Positions 1-8,163 of a DNA stretch of 64,000 nt are shown here, piece by piece. This DNA is from Rhodopseudomonas_A sp036404135 (lineage in GTDB: Bacteria > Pseudomonadota > Alphaproteobacteria > Rhizobiales > Xanthobacteraceae). Position numbers and translations under genes: made by a program. How positions within the stretch are numbered: the stretch's first letter is position 1; every line of letters starts with the position of its first letter. The DNA is taken from contig NZ_DASWPE010000022.1 of NCBI RefSeq assembly GCF_036404135.1, forward strand, positions 62,001-126,000, given 5' to 3'. Under the pieces are notes generated by a model. It did no database searches and had not been told where the DNA came from. It was given only the letters and a program-made list of their open reading frames with translations.

Positions 1-430
1 CGCCGAGCGCCACCAGGAACAGCTTGGCGGATTCGTCGATGCCGAACCACAGGATCACCAGCGGAATCAGCGCCAGATGCGGAATGTTGCGCACCATCTG
101 CAGCGTGGTGTCGGTGAGCTTGCTGGACAGCTGCGACAGCCCGTTGGCGAGCCCGAAGGCAAAGCCGATGCCGCCGCCGATCGCAAAGCCGACCGAGGCG
201 CGCCAGAAGCTGACCCAGATGTTGTTGGCGAGATCGCCGGACAACAGCAGCTTCCAGCCCGCCAGCGCGACGTCGCTCGGCGCCGGCAGCACCCGGGTCG
301 GCACCAGGCCGGTGACGCAGGCAAGCTGCCAGGCGATCAGGATCAGCAATGGCACGATCCATTGCGTCAGGCCGTCGGCGCGCGGCCAACGCAGCGTGCG
401 AAACCGCGGCAGGGTGTCGGTCAGGCTCAT
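1..430 (-). CDS. ssuC: Sulfonate ABC transporter permease, SsuC-like (partial, C-terminus off window)
   Basis: Inner-membrane permease of an aliphatic sulfonate/taurine-type ABC importer. About 143 N-terminal residues are visible on the minus strand from the ATG at 430; the gene runs off the left edge. The read starts MSLTDTLPRF, followed by a hydrophobic first helix (WIVPLLILIAWQLACV), the family segment VLPAPSDVALAG, and the start of the BPD-transporter core with VRNIPHLALIPLVILWFG, typical of SsuC/TauC. The start codon overlaps the ssuD stop by 4 nt (ATGA), so the two are translationally coupled. The ATPase SsuB is not seen and is expected further left. Substrate specificity within the sulfonate/taurine/nitrate family is inferred from ssuD and the SsuA-like genes next door. 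Confidence 0.9.
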   Translation of the reverse strand, partial: MSLTDTLPRFRTLRWPRADGLTQWIVPLLILIAWQLACVTGLVPTRVLPAPSDVALAGWKLLLSGDLANNIWVSFWRASVGFAIGGGIGFAFGLANGLSQLSSKLTDTTLQMVRNIPHLALIPLVILWFGIDESAKLFLVALG

Positions 431-1596
431 GATCGCGCCGCCTTGAGCTGCGGCAGCCGCTCATTGGCGATGGTTTCGCCGAACGGCCCGGTGTTGGCGC
501 GCAGCGTCGCCGCGCCGGTCGGATGCGCCAGCGACAGCAGCGGGAACACCAGCTCGGCGAAGCGATAGGCTTCCTCGAGATGCGGATAGCCCGACAGGAT
601 GAAGCTATCGATGCCGATCTCCTGATATTCCTTGATCCGCTCCGCCACGGTCTGCGGATCGCCGACCAGCGCGGTGCCGGCGCCACCGCGCACCAGCCCC
701 ACCCCGGCCCACAGATTCGGACTGATCTCGAGCTTGTCGCGACGTCCGCCATGCAGCTCCGACATCCGCTTCTGGCCGACCGAATCCATCCGCGCGAAGA
801 TCTTTTGCGCGGCGGCGATGGTGTCGTCGGTGAGGTATTGGATCAATTCCTCGGCGGCCTTCCAGGCGGCCTCGCTGGTCTCGCGCACGATCACATGCAG
901 CCGGATGCCAAACGAGATGGCGCGGCCGCGCTTGGCGGCGGCGCGCTTGACCCGCTCCACCTTGTCGCGCACCTGATCCGGCGGCTCGCCCCAGGTCAGA
1001 TACTTGTCGACGGTGTCGACCGCGACGTCGATGCCGGCGTCCGAGGAGCCGCCGAAATACAATGGCGGGCGCGGCCGCTGCAGCGGCGGAAACAGCAATC
1101 GGCCGTCCTCGATGCGGATGTGCTTGCCGCTGACGTTGACCGTGTTGCCGGCGAGCAGGCCGCTGTAGACGTCGAGAAACTCCCGCGTCACCTCGTAGCG
1201 CTCGTTGTGCGGCAGGAACACGCCATCACCGGCGTTTTCCACCGGGTCGCCGCCGGTGACGACGTTGATCAGCAGCCGGCCGTTGGAGACGCGGTCCAGC
1301 GTCGCGGTCATCCGCGCCGCGACGCTCGGCGATTGCAGCCCCGGCCGCACCGCCACCAGATAACGCAGCCGCTCGGTCCACGGCGCCAGCGCCGAGGCGG
1401 TGATCCAGGAATCCTCGCAGCTCCGCCCGGTCGGCAACAGCACGCCGAAATAGCCGAGCTGGTCGGCGGCCTGCGCGATCTGCCGCAGATAGTTGAAATT
1501 GACCTCGCGGCCGCCTTTACTCGTGCCGAGATAGTGCCCGTCGCCGTGGGTCGGCAGGAACCAAAGAACGTTGGCGTTCGGTTGATTGGCGCTCAT
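427..1596 (-). CDS. ssuD: FMNH2-dependent alkanesulfonate monooxygenase SsuD
   Basis: Cleaves the C-S bond of alkanesulfonates with O2 and FMNH2, giving an aldehyde and sulfite. The 389-aa protein matches the family length of about 380. It has the luciferase-like TIM-barrel sequence of SsuD: NVLWFLPTHGDGHYLGTS at the N-terminus, YFGVLLPTGRSCEDSW, then RLLINVVTGGDPVE and FGGSSDAG. The ATG at 1596 is chosen over an upstream in-frame codon because homology begins right after it and a GGAG lies 9 nt upstream. It is followed by ssuC with a 4-nt overlap and preceded by an SsuA-like gene 100 nt away. No SsuE flavin reductase is visible in the window, so FMNH2 must come from a reductase encoded elsewhere. 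Confidence 0.93.
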   Translation of the reverse strand: MSANQPNANVLWFLPTHGDGHYLGTSKGGREVNFNYLRQIAQAADQLGYFGVLLPTGRSCEDSWITASALAPWTERLRYLVAVRPGLQSPSVAARMTATLDRVSNGRLLINVVTGGDPVENAGDGVFLPHNERYEVTREFLDVYSGLLAGNTVNVSGKHIRIEDGRLLFPPLQRPRPPLYFGGSSDAGIDVAVDTVDKYLTWGEPPDQVRDKVERVKRAAAKRGRAISFGIRLHVIVRETSEAAWKAAEELIQYLTDDTIAAAQKIFARMDSVGQKRMSELHGGRRDKLEISPNLWAGVGLVRGGAGTALVGDPQTVAERIKEYQEIGIDSFILSGYPHLEEAYRFAELVFPLLSLAHPTGAATLRANTGPFGETIANERLPQLKAARS

Positions 1597-1696
1597 CGAT
1601 CGGTTCTCCGTGTCATCGGACGTCTTGGGTTTCGTTGCTGGCGACGCGTTGTTGGCGACGAGGGGATTTTGCAGGTCGACGGGTAGCGGTGCGGCA

Positions 1697-2653
1697 TCAG
1701 GTCTGCGCCAGTTTCCACACCGCGTCGCGGACCACGATCGGCTTCGGAATGAGGCCGAGCTGGAAGTAACGATCGGCAACGCCCTGCTGCGTCGCCACTA
1801 TGTCCGCGGTGATCGGACCGACGGCGAAGGAATTGCGATTGGCCGCGACGGTCTGCACATCGAGCGGAATGCCGGTGACCTCGCTGAACGCCTTCGCCAC
1901 CTCGTCGCGATGCTGCTCGGCCCAGATCGCGGTCGCTGCGGTGACATCGATGATCTGCTGCAGCACCGCGCCGTGCGTCGTCGCGAAGTCGCGATTGGCG
2001 ATGTAGAACGCGTTCATCTTGGTGATCTCATGGGCGTGCACCAGGATGCGCCCATTCTGTTTGGTTTCGCCGATCGCGAAATACGGGTCCCAGATCGACC
2101 AGGCGTCGATGCTGCCGTTGGCGAAGGCCGGCCCGGCGTCCGGCGGCGTCAGATACACCGGCGTGATGTCGGCGTAACTCAGACCGACTTTCTCCAGCGC
2201 CTGCACCACGACGCTGTGGGCGCTCGAGCCCTTGGTGAAACCGACGCGCTTACCCTTCAGGTCTTCGAGCTTGCGGATCGGGGAATTCTGCGGCACCAAA
2301 ATGCCCTGCCCGGTGGTGATCGGCTGGCCCGCGGCGTAGACGATCGCGGCCCCTGCGGCCTGCGCGAAGATCGGCGGCGAATCGCCGACCGAGCCATAGT
2401 CGACGCTGCCGACATTGATCGCTTCCATCATCGGCGGGCCGGAGGAAAACTCCACCCATTTGACGGTGATGCCCTGCGGCGCAAAATGCTTCTCAAGCAC
2501 GGCCTGCCGCCGCGCGATCAGCAGAACGCCGTTTTTCTGATAGCCGATGCGGATCTCGGTGAGCGGCGCGGCCGTTTGCGCCTGCGACGGCTGCGCCAGC
2601 GCGGCGAACGCTGCAGCGCCTGCCGATAGTTTCAGGAATTTCCTGCGCTGCAT
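1697..2653 (-). CDS. Sulfonate ABC transporter substrate-binding protein (SsuA-like, copy 1)
   Basis: Periplasmic solute-binding protein of the SsuA/TauA family, 318 aa. The N-terminus MQRRKFLKLSAGAAAFAA carries a twin-arginine-like motif (RRKFLK) and a hydrophobic stretch ending AQPSQAQ, so it is exported, probably by Tat. The mature part starts EIRIGYQKNGVLLIARRQ and continues with SSGPPMMEAINVGSVDYG and GDSPPIFAQAAGA, the typical ligand-lobe signatures. It sits 100 nt upstream of ssuD and 208 nt downstream of a second SsuA-like gene in the same direction. It probably feeds the SsuC permease at the window edge. The sulfonate it binds cannot be deduced. Confidence 0.87.
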   Translation of the reverse strand: MQRRKFLKLSAGAAAFAALAQPSQAQTAAPLTEIRIGYQKNGVLLIARRQAVLEKHFAPQGITVKWVEFSSGPPMMEAINVGSVDYGSVGDSPPIFAQAAGAAIVYAAGQPITTGQGILVPQNSPIRKLEDLKGKRVGFTKGSSAHSVVVQALEKVGLSYADITPVYLTPPDAGPAFANGSIDAWSIWDPYFAIGETKQNGRILVHAHEITKMNAFYIANRDFATTHGAVLQQIIDVTAATAIWAEQHRDEVAKAFSEVTGIPLDVQTVAANRNSFAVGPITADIVATQQGVADRYFQLGLIPKPIVVRDAVWKLAQT

Positions 2654-2861
2654 CTATGGCTCTCCGCGCCGCCGCAACTCATTCGACGAAGGGATGATGG
2701 TGTCACCTGCGACGGGTGTCGAGGCTTCGGCCAAAATAGCAATGGCCCCGCTGCGGATCAGCGCCGCAGCGATGGGTTTATTGCCGGAACCCGCGCTGCG
2801 ACGCTTTGACTGTTTCATCTGGCGCCGGCGAAACCAGCCGGCGATCACGCTGCCGCAGCCG

Positions 2862-3827
2862 CTACGACCCCGGCGTCCAGGTCCAGACGATCTCCCTGAC
2901 GTTGACCGGCTTCGGGACCAGTCCAAGCTTGTAGAACCGATCGGCAACGGTCTGCTGGGTCGCGACCACCTTGTCGGTGACCGGCGTGACCAGAAACAGC
3001 GTGCGATCCACCGCGCGGGTCAGCGCCTCGGTCTCCAGCCCCGTTGATTCATGCAGCGCCTTGACGATCTCGGGGTGATGATCGGTGGCCCACACCGATT
3101 CATCGGCGAAGATCTGGTTGAGCTTCGCGACGACGTCGGGATGCTTGCCGGTGAAGTCGCGATTAGCAAGGAAGAACGCATTGGCGTCATGGACGTCCTT
3201 GGCCGAGACGATCACCCGGACCTTGCCCTTTTCGACCAGCGCCAGATAGGGATCCCAGATCGTCCAGGCATCGAGATTGCCGCCGGCGAAGGCCACCGCG
3301 GCATCGGCCGGCGCCAGATATACCGGCGTGATATCCGAATAGGACAGCCCGGCTTTCTCCAGCGCCGCGACCGTGGTGTTGTGCGAGCTCGAGGCCTTGG
3401 CGAAGCCGACCCGCTTGCCCTTCAGATCCGCCACCGTCTTGATCGGCGAATTCTCCGGCACCACGATCGCCTCGTTTCTGCCGGCCGACGGCAACGCCGC
3501 GACGTAAAGCAGATTGGCGCGCGCGGCCTGGGCGAAGATCGGCGGCGCATCGCCGGTGTAGCCGTAGTCGATATTGCCGGTGTTCAGCGCCTCGAGCAGC
3601 GGCGGGCCGAATGCGAACTCCACCCACTTCACCTCGATGCCGCGCGATTTCAGCGCGTCCTCGACGGTGTGGCGCTGCTTGGTGGCCGGGAAGATGCCGG
3701 CGCGCTGGAATCCGATCCGGACTTCCTTCAACTCATCCGTGGCCGCAGCCGCCGGACCCACGAATGCCGCGGCCAACAATGCGACGGCGATCGCGGAGAT
3801 CACGGTCCTTCGGGTCTGCGCCATCAT
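2862..3827 (-). CDS. Sulfonate ABC transporter substrate-binding protein (SsuA-like, copy 2)
   Basis: Second SsuA/TauA family binding protein, 321 aa from the ATG at 3827, which has a GGAG 7 nt upstream; longer in-frame extensions lack family similarity. MMAQTRRTVISAIAVALLAA is a signal sequence ending PAAAATDE. The mature domain has VRIGFQRAGIFPATKQ, FGPPLLEALNTGNIDYGYTG and APPIFAQAA, and later DAWTIWDPYLAL, all characteristic of this family. It is clearly paralogous to its two neighbours but not a recent duplicate, since many positions differ. It heads the minus-strand run (this gene, copy 1, ssuD, ssuC). The 208-nt gap after it contains no gene. Confidence 0.87.
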   Translation of the reverse strand: MMAQTRRTVISAIAVALLAAAFVGPAAAATDELKEVRIGFQRAGIFPATKQRHTVEDALKSRGIEVKWVEFAFGPPLLEALNTGNIDYGYTGDAPPIFAQAARANLLYVAALPSAGRNEAIVVPENSPIKTVADLKGKRVGFAKASSSHNTTVAALEKAGLSYSDITPVYLAPADAAVAFAGGNLDAWTIWDPYLALVEKGKVRVIVSAKDVHDANAFFLANRDFTGKHPDVVAKLNQIFADESVWATDHHPEIVKALHESTGLETEALTRAVDRTLFLVTPVTDKVVATQQTVADRFYKLGLVPKPVNVREIVWTWTPGS

Positions 3828-4180
3828 CGTCTTGCTCCATCTGTCGGGCGCGATGCCGGATCGCGGGAGCAGCGACGCTAGCGTTGTTTGCCGGGAATGT
3901 TGTTTCAAAGATGAATCGAAGCGCGCAAGCATTGACGTTTCGATCACCGGCCCGGAGGTGAGTTTATCTCCCGCCCGGCGACGCTCAGTCTCGTCAAACG
4001 GCGCTCTTTGCGGAGCTCGCCGCCGGCCAACCGGCGCATAGCAAGGATCGGTCGGCGATCGGCCGCAAAGCAGCGTTGTGTTTCACGGATCGCGGCAACA
4101 ACGAACGGCGGTTCTATTGACGGACATTCCGCGCATCCGCAGGGTCGGCTCTTCACAGCCCCGAAATCGAGAACAGTCTC
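3828..4180. other. Divergent intergenic region between two SsuA-like genes
   Basis: This 353-nt stretch separates the minus-strand ssu block from a plus-strand SsuA-like gene and must hold promoters in both directions. I see no coding region with family similarity and no convincing regulator site. A sulfur-starvation activator (CysB/Cbl/SsuR type) would be expected to bind here, but no palindrome stands out. Confidence 0.4.
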
Positions 4181-5146
4181 ATGATCAAATTCATCTCACA
4201 GCTTGGCCTGATCGCCACCGTCGCCACCGCGGCGCTGCCGGCCGCGGCGCAAAGCCCGGCCGCGCCCGATCAGGTCCGCATCGGCTATCAGAAGTCGTCG
4301 ACGCTGGCCGCGATCCTCAAGAGCAACGGCGAACTGGACAAGGCGCTGGCGCCGCTCGGCGTCAAGCTGTCGTGGCACGAATTCACCAGCGGGCTACCGC
4401 TGCTGGAGGCGATCAACACCGGCAATGTCGATTTCGGCGCCGACGTCGCGGACACCGTGCCGCTGTTCGCGCAGGCCGCCGGCGCCAAGCTCGCTTATAT
4501 CGCCGAGGAATCCGCCTCGCCGGCAGCGCAGGCGATCCTGGTCCCCGCGGACTCGCCAATCAAGGCCGTCGCCGATCTGAAGGGCAAGAAGGTCGCGGTG
4601 ACCAAGGGCGCCGGCAGCCATTTCCTGCTGCTCGCCGCTCTGGCTAAGGCCGGGCTGAGCTTCAAGGACATTTCGCCGGCCTACCTCACGCCGGCCGATG
4701 GCCGCGCCGCCTTCATCGGCGGCAATGTCGACGCCTGGGTGGCGTGGGATCCATTCCTCACCAGCGCTGCGCATCAGTCCAGAGCGCGCGTGCTCGCCGA
4801 CGGCAGCAACGGGCTTGCGAGCTACAAGCGCTACTATCTGTCGTCGGCGGCGTTCGCCGAACGGCGCGCCGACGTCTTGAACGTGATCTATCGCAAGCTC
4901 GAGGAGACCGGCCGCTGGGTCAAGGCGCAGCCGCAGGACGCCGCCTCCCTGCTGGCCGGATTGTGGAGCATCGACGCCGCCACGGTCGAAGAGGCCAACG
5001 GCCACCGCTCCTACAAGGTCGGCGCGGTCACCACACCGGGGCTGTCCGAACAGCAGCGGATCGCCGACGCCTTCTTCGCCGAAGGTCTGCTGCCCGTGAA
5101 GGTCAACGCTGCCGATGCCAAGATATGGACGCCGAAGCCGGAGTGA
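4181..5146 (+). CDS. Sulfonate ABC transporter substrate-binding protein (SsuA-like, copy 3)
   Basis: Third SsuA/TauA family periplasmic binding protein, 321 aa, divergent from the other two. MIKFISQLGLIATVATAALPAAAQ is a Sec-type signal peptide (no twin arginine), with a predicted cut after AAAQ. The mature sequence has DQVRIGYQKSSTLAAIL, TSGLPLLEAINTGNVDFG, VPLFAQAAGAKLAYIAEE and DAWVAWDPFLT. It is a stand-alone gene: no permease or ATPase follows, and its 3' side is the nested repeat region. It may be a specialised receptor using the SsuBC core of the opposite operon, or may serve the sulfoacetate module; neither can be decided from sequence. Confidence 0.86.
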   Translation: MIKFISQLGLIATVATAALPAAAQSPAAPDQVRIGYQKSSTLAAILKSNGELDKALAPLGVKLSWHEFTSGLPLLEAINTGNVDFGADVADTVPLFAQAAGAKLAYIAEESASPAAQAILVPADSPIKAVADLKGKKVAVTKGAGSHFLLLAALAKAGLSFKDISPAYLTPADGRAAFIGGNVDAWVAWDPFLTSAAHQSRARVLADGSNGLASYKRYYLSSAAFAERRADVLNVIYRKLEETGRWVKAQPQDAASLLAGLWSIDAATVEEANGHRSYKVGAVTTPGLSEQQRIADAFFAEGLLPVKVNAADAKIWTPKPE

Positions 5147-5166
5147 TCAAGTCTCCTCATCCTGAG

Positions 5167-5357
5167 AGTCTGACCGAAAAAGCAGCGAGTAAAATCAGGC
5201 GTTTTTGTCATTGCGAGCCGAGGACGGCGCGCAGCGCCGGCTTCGATGCGAAGCAATCCAGGGGCTTTTTGCGGAACCCTGGATTGCTTCGTCGCAAGAG
5301 CTCCTCGCAATGACGCGTCTAATGCCTGATTTCATTGATCGCTTTTTGAGTCAGACT
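5167..5357. mobile_element. MITE-like palindromic element with 5-bp target duplication
   Basis: A 191-bp non-coding element with 36-nt imperfect terminal inverted repeats (5167-5202 and 5322-5357, 27 of 36 positions matching). The tips are AGTCTGAC and GTCAGACT. Flanking CTGAG direct repeats, and the exact reconstruction of a palindromic host repeat when the element is removed, support mobility by a transposase acting in trans. No transposase gene is present. The interior is a further palindrome. Confidence 0.6.
5207..5314. repeat. GTCATTGCGAG-type intergenic palindrome
   Basis: Begins GTCATTGCGAG and ends CTCGCAATGAC, with an inner pair GAAGCAATCCAGG / CCTGGATTGCTTC, so the whole 108 nt folds into one long hairpin. 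It makes up most of the interior of the MITE-like element. It could also act as a transcription stop between the divergent-origin neighbours (SsuA copy 3 and xsc converge here). Confidence 0.75.
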
Positions 5358-5411
5358 CTGAGGAGCCCGGCGCAGCTCGAAGAGCGAAGCTGGGCGTCTC
5401 GAAGGATGAGG

Positions 5412-5461
5412 CCTCATGGTTCGAGACGCGCGCCGAAGTCGGCGCGCTGCTCACAATGAGG
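5412..5461. repeat. Inverted second copy of the CCTCAT palindrome family
   Basis: Begins CCTCATGGTTCGAGACGCG and ends CTCACAATGAGG. Its reverse complement follows the same plan as the interrupted copy immediately to the left (CCTCAT..TGAG..AGC.....GTCTCGAA..ATGAGG). The two copies therefore lie in opposite orientation and abut at 5411/5412. The element ends 7 nt before the xsc stop codon. Confidence 0.65.
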
Positions 5462-5467
5462 GTGCGC

Positions 5468-7246
5468 TCACGCAGCGCCCGGCTGCGGCCGCATGTCGGC
5501 GCGGTCGATGCCGGCGATCACCACCGGCTTCTTCATGGCATCGCGGCGGAACGGCTCGCCGAGTTCCTGGTTCAGCACCACCTCGATGAAGGTGGTGACG
5601 CCGTCCTGCTGCGCCGCGCAGGATTCGGCCAGCGCCGCGGTCAACTCCGCCGGGCTGCGCACGGTGACACCCTGCAGCCCGCAGGCCACCGCGACGCGGG
5701 CATAGCTGAGATGCGGGTCGAGCTCGGTACCGACAAAATTGTCGTCGTACCACAGCGTCGAGTTGCGTTTCTCGGCGCCCCATTGATAGTTGCGGAAGAT
5801 CACCATGGTGATGCCGGGCCATTCTTCGCGGCCGATCGAACTCATTTCATTCATCGAAATGCCGAACGCGCCGTCGCCGGAGAAGCCGACCACCGGCAGA
5901 TCGGGTCGGCCGATCTTGGCGCCGATGATCGCCGGAAAGCCGTAGCCGCACGGCCCGAACAGCCCAGGCGACAGATAGCGCCGGCCGGAATCGAAGCTCG
6001 GATAGGCGTTGCCGATCGCGCAATTGTTGCCGATGTCCGAGGAGATGATCGACTCGCGCGGCAGACCGGCCTGGATCGCCCGCCACGCCTGCCGCGGCGA
6101 CATCCGCTCCGGATCGCGCACCCGGGCGCGCGCGTTCCACGTCGTCCCGTCGTCGTCGTCCTCGTGGTCCATGCTGGAGAGCTGCTGCAGCCAGGCCGAC
6201 CTGGTCGTGTGGATCAGCGCCTTGCGTTGTTCGCGGCCGGCGTCGCCGGCTTTCGGCGCGAGCTGCGCAAGAATCTGCCGCGCCACCCGACCGGCATCGC
6301 CGCAGATCGCCACCGCGAGCGGCTTGGTGAGACCGATGCGATCAGGATTGATGTCGACCTGGATCACCTTGGCCGTGGTCGGCCAATAGTCGATGCCGTA
6401 GCCCGGCAGCGTCGAGAACGGATTGAGCCTGGTGCCCAGCGCCAGCACCACGTCGGCCTTGGCGATCAATTCCATCGCCGCCTTCGAGCCGTTGTAGCCG
6501 AGCGGCCCGGCGGCGAGGCGGTGCGAGCCGGGAAACGAGTCATTGTGCTGATAGCCGTTGCACACCGGCGCATCGAGGCGCTCGGCCAGCGCCACGCAAT
6601 CGGCAATCGCATTGCCGATCACCACGCCGGCGCCGGACAGGATCACCGGGAACGCCGCCTCCGACAACAGCTTCGCGGCCTGCGCGATTGCGTCCACGCC
6701 GCCGGCCGGCGGTTCGAGTTCGATGATCGAGGGCAGCGTGATGTCGATCACCTGGGTCCAGAAATCGCGCGGCATGTTGATCTGCGCCGGCGCCGACAGC
6801 CGCTTTGCCTTGGTGATCACCCGGTTCAGTACCTCGGCGACGCGGGCCGGATCGCGCACCTCCTCCTGGTAACAAACGGTGTCGCGGAACATCGCCATCT
6901 GCTCGACCTCCTGGAAGCCGCCCTGTCCGATGGTGCGATTGGCGGCCTGCGGCGTCACCAGCAGCATCGGAGTGTGATTCCAATAGGCGGTCTTCACCGC
7001 GGTGACGAAGTTGGTGACGCCGGGGCCGTTCTGCGCGATCGCCATCGCGACCTTGCCGGTGGCGCGGGTGTAGCCGTCGCAGATCAGCCCGCCATTGGCC
7101 TCGTGCGCGACGTCCCAGAAGGTGATCCCGGCTTTCGGAAACAAATCCGAGATCGGCATGAAAGCCGAGCCGATGATGCCGAACGCATGTTCGATGCCAT
7201 GCAGCTGCAATACTTTGATGAACGCTTCTTCGGTGGTCATACGCAT
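5468..7246 (-). CDS. xsc: Sulfoacetaldehyde acetyltransferase Xsc
   Basis: Thiamine-diphosphate enzyme converting sulfoacetaldehyde and phosphate to acetyl phosphate and sulfite, a C-S bond cleavage in C2-sulfonate catabolism. 592 aa, the usual Xsc length. The N-terminus (MTTEEAFIKVLQLHGIEHAF, then GIIGSAFMPISDLFPKAGIT) is the Xsc signature rather than acetolactate synthase. The ThDP-binding motif GDGAFGISMNEMSS starts near residue 457 and ends with RNYQWG about 30 residues later. The start is the second position of a tandem MRMTTEE; homologues begin similarly. It is last in the minus-strand operon sauS-sauC-sauD-xsc, 32 nt after the ligase alpha gene. No pta, sulfite dehydrogenase or sulfite exporter is seen nearby. 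Confidence 0.95.
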   Translation of the reverse strand: MRMTTEEAFIKVLQLHGIEHAFGIIGSAFMPISDLFPKAGITFWDVAHEANGGLICDGYTRATGKVAMAIAQNGPGVTNFVTAVKTAYWNHTPMLLVTPQAANRTIGQGGFQEVEQMAMFRDTVCYQEEVRDPARVAEVLNRVITKAKRLSAPAQINMPRDFWTQVIDITLPSIIELEPPAGGVDAIAQAAKLLSEAAFPVILSGAGVVIGNAIADCVALAERLDAPVCNGYQHNDSFPGSHRLAAGPLGYNGSKAAMELIAKADVVLALGTRLNPFSTLPGYGIDYWPTTAKVIQVDINPDRIGLTKPLAVAICGDAGRVARQILAQLAPKAGDAGREQRKALIHTTRSAWLQQLSSMDHEDDDDGTTWNARARVRDPERMSPRQAWRAIQAGLPRESIISSDIGNNCAIGNAYPSFDSGRRYLSPGLFGPCGYGFPAIIGAKIGRPDLPVVGFSGDGAFGISMNEMSSIGREEWPGITMVIFRNYQWGAEKRNSTLWYDDNFVGTELDPHLSYARVAVACGLQGVTVRSPAELTAALAESCAAQQDGVTTFIEVVLNQELGEPFRRDAMKKPVVIAGIDRADMRPQPGAA

Positions 7247-7278
7247 GGGCTTGGTCCAATTGAAATGTCGATGTGAGA

Positions 7279-8163
7279 TCAGGCGACGCCGGCCGGCGCA
7301 AGCGCGGCGGCGAGCGCCGACGCGAGCTCATTGGGCGTCGCGGTGACGCGCACGCCGGCTGCTTGCAGCGCAGCACGCTTGCTCGCATAGCCGCCGCGGC
7401 CGCCGCTGACGATGGCGCCGGCATGGCCCATCGTCTTGCCCGGTGGCGCGGCGCAGCCGGCGATGAACGCCACCACCGGCTTGCTCATGCCCCGCGCATA
7501 GTCGGCGGCGTCTTCTTCCATGTGGCCGCCGATCTCGCCGATCAGCGCCACCGCGCGGGTGCGCGGGTCGCGATCGAGCGCGGTCAACGCATCCAGCGTC
7601 GTGGTGCCGATCAACGGATCGCCGCCGATGCCGATGAAGGCGGATTGGCCGAGGCCTGCGCGGGTCAGGTTGAGGCAGATCAGCGTGCCGAGGCTGCCGC
7701 TGCGCGAGATCACGCCGATCGCGCCCGGCCGAAACACCTCGGCGTTGTCGCCGGGCATGATGCCGACAAAGCCTTCGCCGGGCGTGACGAGGCCGGCGGT
7801 GTTCGGGCCGATGATCCGGCTCTGCGACACGCGGGCGCGAGCGTGGATGTCGACCACGTCGCGGGTCGGGATATGTTCGGTCAGCACCACGATGCTGCGA
7901 ATGCCGGCGTCGATGGCGTCGATCACCGCGTCGCGCGCCTGCAACGGCGGAACGAACAGCACCGAGACGTCGATCGCGCCGTCCCACACAGCCTCCACCG
8001 CGGAGCGATAGATCGGCACGCCGAGCGTGCTGGCGCCGGCGCGCTTCGGATTGACGCCGGCGACGATGTTGGTGCCGCAGGCCTGCATCTTCTGGGTCCA
8101 GAAGCTGCCCTGCTTGCCGGTGATGCCCTGCACCAGCACGGTCTGTCCACGCCGATAGATCAT
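7279..8163 (-). CDS. Acyl-CoA ligase (ADP-forming) alpha subunit, SucD-like; probable sulfoacetate-CoA ligase SauD
   Basis: 294-aa SucD-type subunit. The CoA-binding Rossmann domain starts TVLVQGITGKQGSFWTQKM and includes GVNPKRAG. The phosphohistidine loop MGHAGAIVSGG has its His at residue 247, the position of the catalytic His in E. coli SucD. With the beta subunit it forms an ADP-forming CoA ligase. The place between an acylating sulfoacetaldehyde dehydrogenase and Xsc points to sulfoacetate as substrate, as in the SauCD-type sulfoacetate pathway known from Bilophila. Succinate or malate are the alternatives. It starts inside the beta-subunit stop (ATGA overlap), the normal sucCD gene order. 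Confidence 0.82.
   Translation of the reverse strand: MIYRRGQTVLVQGITGKQGSFWTQKMQACGTNIVAGVNPKRAGASTLGVPIYRSAVEAVWDGAIDVSVLFVPPLQARDAVIDAIDAGIRSIVVLTEHIPTRDVVDIHARARVSQSRIIGPNTAGLVTPGEGFVGIMPGDNAEVFRPGAIGVISRSGSLGTLICLNLTRAGLGQSAFIGIGGDPLIGTTTLDALTALDRDPRTRAVALIGEIGGHMEEDAADYARGMSKPVVAFIAGCAAPPGKTMGHAGAIVSGGRGGYASKRAALQAAGVRVTATPNELASALAAALAPAGVA

Larger units (their letters stand above)
5155..5411. repeat. CCTCATCCTGAG-type intergenic palindrome, split by an insertion
   Basis: The left half CCTCATCCTGAG (5155-5166) and the right half (5358-5411), which begins CTGAGGAGC and ends CTCGAAGGATGAGG, belong to one palindromic repeat of a kind I recall as abundant in Bradyrhizobium-like genomes. 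The halves are separated by a 191-bp element. CTGAG occurs on both sides of it (5162-5166 and 5358-5362), as expected for a target-site duplication. Confidence 0.7.

Noticed and set aside
2823..2843. Hairpin CGCCGGC/GCCGGCG between the two minus-strand SsuA-like genes
   Set aside because: No T-tract follows on either strand and such GC stems are frequent at this base composition.
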